Source: Pyrofollis japonicus (GTDB lineage: Archaea; Thermoproteota; Thermoprotei_A; Sulfolobales; Pyrodictiaceae). Taken from it: DNA of 64,000 nucleotides. The position numbers and the translations under genes are program-made. The notes beneath the pieces are model-generated. The model saw nothing but the letters and a program-made list of their open reading frames with translations. It was not told the DNA's origin and ran no database searches. Position 1 is the first letter of the stretch. Every line of letters starts with the position of its first letter. Location of the stretch: positions 1,169,126 through 1,233,125 of the forward strand of contig NZ_AP028634.1 in assembly GCF_033097485.1 (NCBI RefSeq), given 5' to 3'. Positions 26,180 through 35,547 of this stretch are shown here, in pieces.

Positions 26180-26518
26180 CTACTTCTTACCACCCATGTA
26201 TTTCTCAAGAGCCTTGCGAAGAGGATCTGCGTCGCCTTTATCAAGGGCGTCAAGAGCTTTAAGCAGCTCTTGGGGTGGTATAAACGCTACAAGCACGGTG
26301 CGAAGCAACAACCTAGCGCGGTGGCGATCGCCCTTGGTATACTCTAGCAACACCTCATAGGCCTTCAACGGGTCGTCTAAGAGGAGTGACGCGAAATCTA
26401 CACGATACTTCCTGAACGCTATATTGTTCAGCATAGAGACTGCACCAAGAGCAACGCTCCTCAGCCTCCTCACTATCTGTCCCGCAAACTCGTTCCTCGA
26501 AACCACGGACATCATCAC
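26180..26518 (-). CDS. Small helical partner of KaiC-like ATPase (module A)
   Basis: A 112-residue helical protein 42 bases downstream of the KaiC-like ATPase gene. Its middle and end (LLLDDPLKAYEVLL, ELLKALDALDKGDADPLRKA) clearly parallel those of the 120-residue protein at 29804-30166 (MLLNDPKEFYALL, ELLRSIKNGEADKVRKF). The two are homologous, and each follows a KaiC-like gene, so a dedicated partner role is likely. I do not recognise a named family. Confidence 0.75.
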   Translation of the reverse strand: MMMSVVSRNEFAGQIVRRLRSVALGAVSMLNNIAFRKYRVDFASLLLDDPLKAYEVLLEYTKGDRHRARLLLRTVLVAFIPPQELLKALDALDKGDADPLRKALEKYMGGKK

Positions 26519-26560
26519 CTAGGCCCAGATCACCTAGTGGAACAAATGTCTAGATCATTA

Positions 26561-28159
26561 CTAGACAAGATCCTCGGCAAGAAGATCCCTAAGACTCTTT
26601 AGATCAGCCCTTTCTATTCTAGTGATGTTGACAAAGCGCCTCGCATCGATCGACAGTCTTAGCGTAGCGCTTATTAACTGGTGATGAATCGTCACCATCA
26701 CTTCGCGATAAGGCTTACTTGGCCTTAAATGTTCAACAGGAGTTTCAATACTGATTATAGCATCGTAGAGAGGAGCTAAGGGGTCTTCTTGAACAGTCTC
26801 CCTGTTAAGCCCAAGCATATTGTAAAGATATACGCCGGTTATTCTGCGACGCCGCAGCCACAATATGAAGTTGAAGAGCTCCGGAAGTATCTCATCCCGC
26901 GGCTGAAGCCTTTCTAGAAGGTTAAAGCCTTCAATAACCACTACTTTGGGCTTAACGAGGTCAACGGCCATCCTCAAGAGTATTGTGAGTTCTTGAGGCG
27001 TATATGCGCTTGGGTTAAGTGAAAACGCTGCAATACGTTCAATAGAGTCTTCTCCCTCCTTGATCTCTCCTACTGTTTTCAGAATGTTTTGCACTACTTG
27101 AGTTATTGCTTGTGAGCTTGTTTGAAGGCTTAGAACTAGTACCTTCTTCTTAGTCCTAAGGTGTGCAAGCACTGGTATAAGGCTTATAAACATCTTTACC
27201 ATGCTAGGTTCTACTGCAATAGCTATTTGTGAGTCAGCAGTCAATATCAAGTATGGACAAACTTCCTCAAGTAGAACTCTCCTCTCGGTATATGGTAGCT
27301 CTATCCTAGCTAGCCCCGTCTTCATGAGTATTGCAAGGAATTCACAGAGGCTGTAGACCTTGCTGTAATCAGGTGGAGGTATTTCTTCAAGCTTCTCTGG
27401 AAGAACTATGTTTATGAGTTCGCCGTGCCTTATGTAGAAGGGTAGTTCTGATATACTTATAGGGGCCCAGCGGGCTTTGCGTATCTCCATTATTCTTAGA
27501 GGCTTGCCCCTCCTAGTCTCGAAGCGGAGGATTATGACACCATCAACTACGAATTCTTCAACACCCTCACCGACCATTTGCGCGCCATAGGGGTATTCTG
27601 CTATGAGGACGCTGGTTACGCCGAGGGGCTTGATACCGTTTACGAAGAAGTTTTGTAGCAATTCTCTTACACGGGCCTTATCCCTCCCAAGTATCTGGAG
27701 CATAACGGTAACGCTGTCAACTACTAGCCTCTTCGCGCCCATGTTTATAGCGAGTGTCGCGACCTCTTCGAGCTGCTGCTCAAGGGCATCGACATCGGCT
27801 ATTGTGAGTGCCTCCACGTACTTGAATATTCCTTGGTCCTCATACTTCTTGAAGTCTACTCCGAGGCTACGCATATGGGCATAGAAGTCTCTCTTAGGCT
27901 CAACGAAGTTTACATAGATTCCTGGCTCGCCCCTCCTCAAGCCCTCGTAGATGAACCTGGCGGCGAAAGTAGACTTACCAGTACCCGGGTTACCTGCCAC
28001 AAGGATTACAGCGCCTCTCGGAAAGCCGCCGCGCAGGAGCTTATCGAGGCCGCTTATACCGCTAGGTATTATCTCGAACTCGTCATACGTGTATAGTATT
28101 CCGTGTATCTTCTCCTCGAAGCCCTTATCATTGCCAGCTTCGTTTCCCTGGCCGCCCAT
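26561..28159 (-). CDS. KaiC-like RecA-superfamily ATPase with degenerate second domain (module A)
   Basis: A 532-residue protein. The first domain (~25-260) is KaiC/RadA-like: SGISGLDKLLRGGFPRGAV, Walker A GNPGTGKS (56-63), Glu87 in NFVEPK, Walker B LVVDS (Asp148) and the KaiC-type GVEEF...VILRFE...RKARW run. The second half (~285-532) has the fold's length but no recognisable Walker A. Single KaiC domains such as FlaH/ArlH work with archaellum ATPases, and double-domain KaiC proteins act in signalling. The gene heads a two-gene unit with the small helical protein and is divergent from a homologous module. The role is unknown. Confidence 0.82.
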   Translation of the reverse strand: MGGQGNEAGNDKGFEEKIHGILYTYDEFEIIPSGISGLDKLLRGGFPRGAVILVAGNPGTGKSTFAARFIYEGLRRGEPGIYVNFVEPKRDFYAHMRSLGVDFKKYEDQGIFKYVEALTIADVDALEQQLEEVATLAINMGAKRLVVDSVTVMLQILGRDKARVRELLQNFFVNGIKPLGVTSVLIAEYPYGAQMVGEGVEEFVVDGVIILRFETRRGKPLRIMEIRKARWAPISISELPFYIRHGELINIVLPEKLEEIPPPDYSKVYSLCEFLAILMKTGLARIELPYTERRVLLEEVCPYLILTADSQIAIAVEPSMVKMFISLIPVLAHLRTKKKVLVLSLQTSSQAITQVVQNILKTVGEIKEGEDSIERIAAFSLNPSAYTPQELTILLRMAVDLVKPKVVVIEGFNLLERLQPRDEILPELFNFILWLRRRRITGVYLYNMLGLNRETVQEDPLAPLYDAIISIETPVEHLRPSKPYREVMVTIHHQLISATLRLSIDARRFVNITRIERADLKSLRDLLAEDLV

Positions 28160-28418
28160 ATTATCGCCTCTCTGATGATTTATGCAGTGAGTCTTATTCA
28201 GCCCCGGTTAGGTATAGCTATGGCCATTAAGCGGTATTTAAAACCCCTATGCTGTATAACTAATAACCAGGTAATGAATGCAATGATTATAGTGTTCTTA
28301 TAGTATAAGAGCAACTAAGATAATAAGAATATCTAATACGAATATTAGTCTCATAGGTAACGAAACCCCTATATTTTAGAGCTAATATAATTCCCCTTAC
28401 ACGGGGATTCTAAACGCG
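28160..28418. promoter_or_regulatory. Divergent promoter region of the two KaiC-like modules
   Basis: This AT-rich 259-base region separates the two divergent ATPase genes and must contain both promoters. Candidate TATA elements are TATATTTTAG (about 28369-28378) for the plus-strand gene and CTTTTAAAT-like sequence near 28230 on the minus strand. No clear operator palindrome was found. Confidence 0.4.
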
Positions 28419-29794
28419 ATGAACCAGCGAGGAAGTGCTTCTACCGGTATTCAGAGCCTTGACGAGATACTGTGCGGCGGCGTGCCGCAGGGCTCGTTCG
28501 TGATTCTCGCCGGGCACCCGGGCTCCGGTAAGACAACGTTGGCGGCCACTTCATCGAGGCAGGTTTGCGGCAGGGCGAGAAAGCAGTATATGTGAGCCTC
28601 AGCGAGAGAGCGGAGGAATTCCTAGACCACATGAAACGCGTCGGAATAGACCTTGCCTCCTATAGGGAGAAGGGGCTTCTCAAGTACTATTGGCTCCCCT
28701 TGGCTAAGGATGCAAGGGTTCTAGCCGACAAGGTTGTAGAAATAGTTGTGACCGAGAAGCCGCAGCGACTAGTAATTGACACTCTGACTCCTCTCTTAAA
28801 AGCACTGAGGGCGGGAGCTAGCCGCGAGTTCCTCCACAACTTGGTAAACCTTGTGACAAAGCCATCGCGTATAACAGTTTACGCGCTCCTCGAGGTACCA
28901 CACGGCTCTAGGACTATCGGGTATGGACTGGAAGAGTTCATTGCAGACGCGATAATGTTGCTGAGGCTTGATGAGTACCGGGGGATAGTTAGAAGGACCC
29001 TGAGCATACGCAAGGCGCGCTGGTGCCCCCAGACAAGAATGAGCTACGGGTTCGAGATAACTAGCCGCGGCATAGTAGTATATAGGGAATACATAGGTGG
29101 TGTTAAGGGCCGCTTCGACCTCTCACAAAAGCACAGTACCGGGGTACCAGAGCTCGACAAGATGCTCAGGGGAGGAATACCTAGAGGCGCTATAGTTGTT
29201 ATCTCGGGGCCCAGTGGAGTAGGCAAGTCTACGCTTGCTCTAACGATTATTAAGGCAGAGCTTGAGCGGGGCGGAAAACCCCTATATGTCACGTTCGAGG
29301 AGTCGGTTGAACAAGTAAGGTATATTGCAAGAACCCTTGGCATAGAGGGCGAGTTTGACATAATCTCATTGTCGCCGCTCGGAATAACCCCCTCCGGTCT
29401 CTACAGCATAGCTATAGACCGCATGGACACCTACAAGCCCACACTAGTAGTTATCGACGGTATTGGCATAGTGCTGAAGTGGTACGGGGAGGAGACGGGG
29501 CTAAACCTCGTAAGGACACTGGCCTATGAGGCGAAGCTGCGCGGCATCACAACAATATTGACGAGCCTAGAAGACTTGCTGAGCGGAGCAGGGTCTCCGA
29601 GCCTCAGCACCATAGCCGATGTATTGATCGGACTGGGGTTTGAGCGCGACAACGACGTTATTCGCAGAGTTATAGCCGTGCTTAAGGCGCGGGGCATAGT
29701 CCACGATACTCGTGTACGAGAGATTGTTTTTGAGCAAGACCGTATAAGCATAGATAAATATGAGCGGGGAGCGAGTGGGATAAACAAGCCCTAA
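28419..29794 (+). pseudogene. Two-domain KaiC-like ATPase interrupted by a -1 frameshift (module B)
   Basis: ATG 28419 opens a KaiC-like domain (TGIQSLDEILCGGVPQG, Walker A GHPGSGKTT) that runs into TGA at 28593. The homologous continuation HFIEAGLRQGEKAVYVSLSE is in the -1 frame from about 28547, and stays open to 29794. One missing C in GGCCAC near 28546-28548 would explain the break. The second domain is complete: STGVPELDKMLRGGIPRG, Walker A GPSGVGKST, and the two catalytic glutamates in YVTFEES. No slippery heptamer is visible, so a real mutation or a sequencing error is likelier than programmed shifting. The downstream partner gene is intact. Confidence 0.72.
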
Positions 29795-29803
29795 GGGGAG
29801 ATT

Positions 29804-30166
29804 ATGAACTTGAGCCAGGAAGAGAGCAGGCTTATATCGATGGTTTTTCGCGAGGCCTTGGATATGGCGTGTTACCCGGTAGCCATAGCCGTGAAGCTCG
29901 GGTTCGATGCTCGCGGGAAAGATATGGGTTCAATGCTCCTTAACGACCCTAAGGAGTTCTATGCGCTGCTCAGGGAACTTCTTGGAGGAGACGATGTGGT
30001 TGCCGAGTCATGCTTAGATATGACGTTGCGCATAATTATAACGCATTACCGGATCGACGCTGATCCTAAGGAGCTTCTAAGGTCTATCAAGAACGGTGAA
30101 GCAGATAAGGTGCGCAAGTTCCTCGAAGAGCTTGTCAAGAGGGTTCAGGAGGAGGGTCTACTCTAG
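29804..30166 (+). CDS. Small helical partner of KaiC-like ATPase (module B)
   Basis: A 120-residue helical protein nine bases after the end of the second KaiC-like ATPase. It aligns over most of its length with the 112-residue protein at 26180-26518 (MLLNDPKEFYALL against LLLDDPLKAYEVLL; the C-terminal GEADKVRKFLEEL against GDADPLRKALEKY). Conserved pairing of the small protein with the ATPase in both modules suggests a complex. Function is unknown. Confidence 0.78.
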   Translation: MNLSQEESRLISMVFREALDMACYPVAIAVKLGFDARGKDMGSMLLNDPKEFYALLRELLGGDDVVAESCLDMTLRIIITHYRIDADPKELLRSIKNGEADKVRKFLEELVKRVQEEGLL

Positions 30167-30327
30167 TTCCTTCTCCGGAGCTGTAGCGGCTCCGGCTTGT
30201 ACCGGTCTTGGTGCTGAGTTATCGTTCCTTGAATGTCTGTTCTCGTGCAGGAGGGTATGGCGACATAGGAGCTGTGTTACCGAGTTCTATCACGACTGTG
30301 GCTTGTTTACCGAGTGCACGTTGCACG

Positions 30328-31206
30328 TCATAGTAGCATCCTTGGCGAGAACACCATTATCAATGTGTCTGCGAGCGTGAGCAGTGCCATGTATTTCGCC
30401 GTCATGGGGGTATAGCCGTGGACTATCCTTGCGACTATGAAGGCTGAGGCGGCTATGATTGCTAGTAGTGAGTAGTAGTAGAGGCCGAGGAGTATGCCGG
30501 GATCGATTGGCTTCCCGAACATGGGCATGCTCATTGTTGACATTTTCTCTACAAGGCCTATGACTATCCCTGCGGAGAAGGCATAAGTTATTGATGCGAG
30601 GGAGGTTACGAAGCCGTATTCGCTTAGGCGGGACTTTACGAGGCTGAGTAGTCGGCGCGTGCTCTGCGCGTGGCTTGATGCTACGCCGAGGACGCGGTGC
30701 ATCATGCCCCGGCTCTTCGTGGCGGAGACGATGCTGTAGGCGTAGATTCTTACCCGTCGAGGCGTGTCGCGGAACGCTTCCCTGAATGCTTTTTCGAGGT
30801 CGCCGGTTGCGCGATATATCCTGGCCATCTTCTCCACGATGATCGACATGGGTGGGTCGAGGATTCTTGAGGCTACTAGTAGGGCGTCCGCTGCCGACCC
30901 GGTTGAGGCTAGGAGGCCTGCGTAGAGCGAGAGCAGCTCCGCTACTTGTTGCTCAAGGGCTTCTCTCCTCCTCAGCTCTCGGCGAGCAACAAGGTAGAGA
31001 GGCAGGGCTGCGAACGTTATTGCCCCGGATATCTCGACGAGGGAGCCCGTGTCGCGTATCACCGGTATGAAGCGAAACATTATCACCTGGTGCAAGGGGA
31101 CAAGCTCGGGGATCCTGAGCTTCAGCGAGAGGCCTGGGTAAAGGTATAGCCAGAGCAGCGTAAGGGCCACCGAGGCAGCCGCGGCGAGGAGCCACTCCCT
31201 CTTCAT
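30328..31206 (-). CDS. Type IV pilus assembly membrane protein (TadC/FlaJ-like), second
   Basis: A 292-residue membrane protein with N-terminal (about 8-25, 55-75) and C-terminal (about 205-285) hydrophobic segments around a helical cytoplasmic domain, which is the T2SSF/TadC layout. It is the third gene of the operon beginning at 33689, five bases after the preceding membrane-protein gene. Pilus systems of this type use two such proteins, or one duplicated protein, as the inner-membrane platform. Confidence 0.75.
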   Translation of the reverse strand: MKREWLLAAAASVALTLLWLYLYPGLSLKLRIPELVPLHQVIMFRFIPVIRDTGSLVEISGAITFAALPLYLVARRELRRREALEQQVAELLSLYAGLLASTGSAADALLVASRILDPPMSIIVEKMARIYRATGDLEKAFREAFRDTPRRVRIYAYSIVSATKSRGMMHRVLGVASSHAQSTRRLLSLVKSRLSEYGFVTSLASITYAFSAGIVIGLVEKMSTMSMPMFGKPIDPGILLGLYYYSLLAIIAASAFIVARIVHGYTPMTAKYMALLTLADTLIMVFSPRMLL

Positions 31207-31211
31207 GCCTT

Positions 31212-32063
31212 TTACACCCTTATCCTTGTGACCATTGAGTCGGCAAGCACAGCTATCGCGGCACTAGTGGCCGGCACTACTATGAACGTGGAGATGAAGA
31301 GGATGTTGTCGAAGGAGAGCAGGGGGGTCCTGGGGGGCTGTATTGCGAAGAGGAGCGCCACTACGCCAATCGCTACGGGGAGCATTGCACCGAAAGCAAC
31401 GAATATCTCTAAGAGGGCTCCCAGGGAAGAGGACAGGTTTTCCACGTAGGACTCTGTAGTGTGTATGTACTCCGACACAATCGTGTTTATGATCTCCTCT
31501 ACATTGCTGCCTGTGCGGGCAGCTGCTGCAAGGCTTCCTAGTAGGCTCTTGACGCTGGGGCTTGGGGAAACCTTGGCGGCCCTGCTCAGAGCCTCGTCGA
31601 CGGGTACGCCGGCCTTTATCATCGAGGAGATGTATTCGAGCTCTATGCTGAACTCTTTCAGTTCTTCCCTCTCCTCTCTCCACACCTGGATAAAGGCCTC
31701 CGCTATACCGCTGCCCGCGAGTATGCGTGTAGAGAGGGCTGAGGCCAGGGAGAGGAAGCGGGGCTCGAGCTTCGAGCCACGGGACTGGTATATAAGCGCA
31801 GGTATCATTACGTAGAGCGCTATCCCTATCAGCGCCGTGCTCACGGCCAAGCCTATTCCAACAACTATGGAGACTAGTAGCGGGAACCCCCTGGCATAGA
31901 GGAGTGCTGCAACCATGGATGGGACCAGGAGGACTAGGAGGAGGAAGACTAGCAGGTACCATGCGGTGTACTTGTCCAGGCTACTTGAGATGCCGGAGCC
32001 GAGCACGTGGTACTCTAGGTCAGGGTTGATGCTCTGCCCCAGCCTCTTGAGCATCTCCCTCAA
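31212..32063 (-). CDS. Type IV pilus assembly membrane protein (TadB/FlaJ-like), first
   Basis: A 283-residue protein with a pair of hydrophobic segments near residues 35-110, a cytoplasmic helical domain with the T2SSF-type pattern (FLSLASALSTRILAGSGIAE; YISSMIKAGVPVDEALSRAA) and two further segments near the C-terminus. It starts three bases after the assembly ATPase gene. It probably forms the membrane platform with the protein at 30328-31206 and interacts with the ATPase. Confidence 0.78.
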   Translation of the reverse strand: MREMLKRLGQSINPDLEYHVLGSGISSSLDKYTAWYLLVFLLLVLLVPSMVAALLYARGFPLLVSIVVGIGLAVSTALIGIALYVMIPALIYQSRGSKLEPRFLSLASALSTRILAGSGIAEAFIQVWREEREELKEFSIELEYISSMIKAGVPVDEALSRAAKVSPSPSVKSLLGSLAAAARTGSNVEEIINTIVSEYIHTTESYVENLSSSLGALLEIFVAFGAMLPVAIGVVALLFAIQPPRTPLLSFDNILFISTFIVVPATSAAIAVLADSMVTRIRV

Positions 32064-32066
32064 GGC

Positions 32067-33689
32067 CTAGGCACCGCCCTTCCTGAACACGTATGGAGAC
32101 GTCTCCTTCAAGGCTTCCTCGTAAACTTTCTCCGGGTCCCTCATGTAGCGGCGCACCGTCTCGTGAACCTCCAGCATGTCTGCGTTGCGCTCCGCTAGCC
32201 ACTTGATAATGGTTGCTCTCCGCTCAAGGTCGTGCCAAATCTCTCTAGGTGAAACAACCAGTAGCTCAGCTATTGCCTTCACGAAGCTGCTCTCGGTAGA
32301 TAGTAGCACCCAGTCGTCCTCCTTGCTACGCCACTGCACTAGGCGCCCAAGCTCTATCTCGTCGCTAGCCGGGTCGTATCCACGGGTCTCGTCGATTCGT
32401 ATGACCTTCCTAGCCACTGTGCCGCCTCGCTCTAGTCTCAGTATGTGCACGAAGAGCTTGTTCGCCGCTATGAGGCTCTTCGGCACATTCATGGGCGGAG
32501 AGGCCAGCCTCCGGATAAGCACGTCGGCGCTCTCAGCGTGAACAGTTGTGAGCCCCCCGTGCCCCGTGGCCAGTGCCTGGAAGAATGCGAATGCCTCGCG
32601 GCTACGAATCTCGCCGACAATTATCACGTCTGGCCTCATGCGGAGCGCGCTCTCAACCTGCGCCTGTAGCGTAACGTTCTGGACGCCGGGCATGTCGCTG
32701 AGCCGGGTGTGCATCGCCGCCCAGTTATCGTGGAACGGGAGATAGATCTCCGGCGTATCCTCTATCGTGACTATCTTGTACTCTGGGGGCAGCAGCATCG
32801 CGAACGCGTTGAGCAGGGTGGTTTTCCCAGAGCCGGTCGGCCCGTAGATGACCACGCCCTGCTTGTACTGTATCGCAGCCCACAGTATAGCGGCGACACC
32901 AGGGTCGACCGTGCCGCGGTTAACGAGCTCCACGACCGTGAAGGGCTCGGCGCGGAACTTGCGAATAGTGAAGCTGTGGCCACGCCTAGAAACAACATCC
33001 ATCACGATGTGGACACGGTAGCCCTCGGGGCGGAGAATACCCTCAACAACAGGCCTCGCGAGGCTAGGCTCCTGGCCGGAGCGGAGTCCAAGCTTCAACA
33101 CAATGCGCTCAAGCTCCCCTGGGTCATTGAAGACAATGTTGCTCGTCAGCCACTCGAACTCCGTATGGTACACGAAGACGGGTGTGAGGAGGCCATTGCA
33201 CGAAATATCCTCTATACGCGGATCACGAACCAAGGGATCCAAGCGGCTATAGCCAACAAGGTCCCGGGCAATATAGTAAGCTATACGGGTAGCCTCATCC
33301 TCCCAGTCCCTGCCAAGACGCCTAAGCCTTCCACGAAGCGGCGCAAGAGCCCGACGAGCAAGAACATAAGCCTCTCTCATAGCCTCGCCGAAATCCTCTA
33401 TCCCCGAAAACCTGCGAAGAAGACCTATATCGCCAAGAATCTTGTCAAGGAGGCGGCGAAGAACCCTCCCACCAATCTCGGTCAAACCAGGCTCCTCAAC
33501 ATTATAGAAACGCCTACCATCAACATCCTCAACAATACTCACAACAACTGGGGGCTCATCGCGAATAAAGTATTGTACCAATATAGTGATTTGAGATTCG
33601 TTACTTATTTTTTCACGCATATCTCTACCTACTGTTATACTCGGTTTTAGCGTAGCTTCCTCAGCTCTGTCAGTGTTTACATCACGCAT
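32067..33689 (-). CDS. Type II/IV secretion-type pilus assembly ATPase (GspE/TadA/FlaI-like)
   Basis: A 540-residue ATPase with N-terminal domains (~1-230) and a C-terminal motor having Walker A GPTGSGKTT, the Asp box VTIEDTPEIYLP, Walker B RPDVIIVGEIRSREA and the His box GHGGLTTVHAES. It powers assembly of an archaeal type IV pilus. Two membrane platform genes follow in the same operon and a prepilin gene lies just upstream in the same direction. The TATA element TTTTTTATTAG at 33710-33720 places the transcript start at about the ATG 33689, so the mRNA is probably leaderless. Confidence 0.9.
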   Translation of the reverse strand: MRDVNTDRAEEATLKPSITVGRDMREKISNESQITILVQYFIRDEPPVVVSIVEDVDGRRFYNVEEPGLTEIGGRVLRRLLDKILGDIGLLRRFSGIEDFGEAMREAYVLARRALAPLRGRLRRLGRDWEDEATRIAYYIARDLVGYSRLDPLVRDPRIEDISCNGLLTPVFVYHTEFEWLTSNIVFNDPGELERIVLKLGLRSGQEPSLARPVVEGILRPEGYRVHIVMDVVSRRGHSFTIRKFRAEPFTVVELVNRGTVDPGVAAILWAAIQYKQGVVIYGPTGSGKTTLLNAFAMLLPPEYKIVTIEDTPEIYLPFHDNWAAMHTRLSDMPGVQNVTLQAQVESALRMRPDVIIVGEIRSREAFAFFQALATGHGGLTTVHAESADVLIRRLASPPMNVPKSLIAANKLFVHILRLERGGTVARKVIRIDETRGYDPASDEIELGRLVQWRSKEDDWVLLSTESSFVKAIAELLVVSPREIWHDLERRATIIKWLAERNADMLEVHETVRRYMRDPEKVYEEALKETSPYVFRKGGA

Positions 33690-33709
33690 AGTAGATGGCC
33701 CTTCTTCGC

Positions 33710-33720
33710 TTTTTTATTAG
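33710..33720 (-). promoter_or_regulatory. TATA box of the pilus assembly operon
   Basis: Minus strand CTAATAAAAAA lies about 26 bases from the ATG of the assembly ATPase at 33689, matching archaeal TATA spacing for a leaderless transcript. Confidence 0.5.
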
Positions 33721-33869
33721 TTTTTGTTATATCCAGCTTAAAACCTATACTTAAGACACCGTTGATAGGTTTAATGCTAAGAACCTTAAAATTAAGTGTT
33801 GCTACTATAGAATGAAGTTTAAAAATAAGCAAGTAGATTAAAAAACGTATACCTTAGCTTACTAGTCAC

Positions 33870-34307
33870 TTAGCCACGTATAGTTGTAACATATGTGGCT
33901 GTAACTCCTTCCCTAGTTACTACCTTGACTAGTATAGTTGAGCCCGGAACGAGCTTTGTGTCGCCAAGATTAACTACTACCTTGGTGACATTGGCTGGAG
34001 GCACTTGCACCTTAAAGAGACTCTTACTAACATTGGTTGCTATTATTGAACCATTTGTTGCATTAATTACATAAACGGCGCTTAGATTAACTGGCATATT
34101 TCCGATATTTCGTACATATATTGTTAGCTTATTATTATGAGAATCATAGCTTATATGATCTATTAATATACTCTCTTGAAGCGTTGCTGAAGAAGTTGGC
34201 TGATTAGATACAGTCCCTGCTACCCATGTGTAGAGTAGTACTGCTACTGCGATTAGTACGAGTAGTGCGGTTGCTACTACGGGGGATATGGCGCGCATGT
34301 TCTTCAT
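33870..34307 (-). CDS. Archaeal type IV pilin with class III signal peptide
   Basis: A 145-residue prepilin. The start MKNMRAISPVVATALLVLI shows a short basic leader, a prepilin-peptidase site (cleavage after Ala6) and the hydrophobic N-terminal helix, followed by a Thr/Asn/Val-rich beta domain. This is the typical structure of archaeal pilins of the DUF1628-like type. GAGGGGGAT five bases before the ATG is a good ribosome binding site. It is upstream of the pilus assembly operon in the same direction and is probably its substrate. Confidence 0.88.
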   Translation of the reverse strand: MKNMRAISPVVATALLVLIAVAVLLYTWVAGTVSNQPTSSATLQESILIDHISYDSHNNKLTIYVRNIGNMPVNLSAVYVINATNGSIIATNVSKSLFKVQVPPANVTKVVVNLGDTKLVPGSTILVKVVTREGVTATYVTTIRG

Positions 34308-34559
34308 GGCTATCCCCCTCTTGTTTGCTCTATTTCCGTGTCTTAGGAATAGTGTTTTATGATGCTTTTAAGCGTTCTGATTATTGTTAACACGTAGTTC
34401 AAAGGCATATTTGTATATATCGTAGTAATACGTCGCCCTTTAAGCATGGTTGCTGGTGCTGGTTTACAGTGTCTTGATTACGCCTTACGGTGGGTGGGTT
34501 GCTTGCCGGGGGTGGTGGGGTGGGTTCTTTAGGCCCCGGCTGTACTTGTTTCTCATGCG

Positions 34560-35462
34560 GTGCTGGGAGAGTTGTCTAGGAGATTGATCCTTCTAGGTCA
34601 TTACCCACCGCCGGTTGTACTCGAGGAGGGGCAGAGCCTGCTAGAGGCCATGGTTGCTCTTGACCAGCGTGGTGTACGGCACGCAGTTGTTGTTGATCAG
34701 CGGGGCTGTTTTCTCGGCATCTTTTCGATAAGGAGGCTTCTAGGCGAGCTGCTCGAGGGCTACGAGAAGGGTGATCTTGCTGAGCGCTTAGAGTCTAAGA
34801 GGGTTGAGGAGGTTGCTAGGCGCGATGCCCCGAGGTTCGTGGTCGGCGAGTTCGACATGGAGCAGGTAATTGAGACTATGGCTGAGAAGAATATTGGCGC
34901 GGTTGTTGTCACTGATAGTAGTGGTTGTGTGCTCGGCATTATATCTGAGAAACACATTACCGGCGCAATGGCTCTCTCCTCGATAAATGCCGCTGTCCAC
35001 GAGATAATGTCGCGGCCAGTGCATAGCCTGCCCCTGGAGGCGAGCGTCGCTGACGCGCTTAGGCTAATGGTGAAGCACCGCCATCGCCACGCACCCGTAG
35101 TGGATAATGAGAATAGGTTGGAGGCGATAGTGTCGGCTCGCGACATACTTGCTTTGCTCGCCTCCGAGCAGAGCCTAGAAATGATACGTAGAGGAGAAGC
35201 AGACAAGGTCTACGGCCTAGAGGTTCTGAGAATAGCTGTTGGCGCACCAGCGACTATCCGTCCCAGCAGCGACATCTCGACAGCACTGAGGATTATGAGG
35301 AAGCGCGGCGTCTCCGCCCTACCAGTCGTGGATGAGGGCTACCACGTCATAGGTATTGTCACTGAGAGGGACTTCGTGACCAAGCTGCCAAAGCTAATGG
35401 GCGTAGAACTGTTCTACGACTTGGCCCGCTCCAAGCTATACGTGGCGCGCGTCGTCGCGTAG
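34560..35462 (+). CDS. Four-CBS-domain protein
   Basis: A 300-residue protein made of four CBS motifs (two Bateman modules). Repeated elements are GVRHAVVVDQRGCFLGIFS, NIGAVVVTDSSGCVLGIIS, HRHAPVVDNENRLEAIVSA and GVSALPVVDEGYHVIGIVT. CBS pairs bind adenosine nucleotides or related ligands and serve as energy or ligand sensors. No catalytic domain is fused, so it is probably a regulatory subunit for an unknown partner. The GTG start at 34560 is the first in frame. Confidence 0.88.
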   Translation: MLGELSRRLILLGHYPPPVVLEEGQSLLEAMVALDQRGVRHAVVVDQRGCFLGIFSIRRLLGELLEGYEKGDLAERLESKRVEEVARRDAPRFVVGEFDMEQVIETMAEKNIGAVVVTDSSGCVLGIISEKHITGAMALSSINAAVHEIMSRPVHSLPLEASVADALRLMVKHRHRHAPVVDNENRLEAIVSARDILALLASEQSLEMIRRGEADKVYGLEVLRIAVGAPATIRPSSDISTALRIMRKRGVSALPVVDEGYHVIGIVTERDFVTKLPKLMGVELFYDLARSKLYVARVVA

Positions 35463-35547
35463 GGGCTGCACAAAGGGATGCAGGGACGAGGGTGGAAAAT
35501 AGGCAGGAGTGTGTTCCTCGTTCTTTTCTCTACCTAGCTTCGCCGCG

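Noticed and set aside
28540..28600. Programmed -1 frameshift in the KaiC-like gene
   Set aside because: No X XXY YYZ slippery heptamer is visible at the junction, so mutation or sequencing error is the simpler explanation.
31264..31962. 232-codon minus-strand ORF in a second frame
   Set aside because: Shadow of the TadB/FlaJ-like membrane protein; its composition (Pro, Arg, His-rich) is not protein-like.
32709..33650. 313-codon plus-strand ORF
   Set aside because: It is a shadow of the pilus assembly ATPase on the opposite strand, whose Walker A, Walker B and His-box motifs are all intact.
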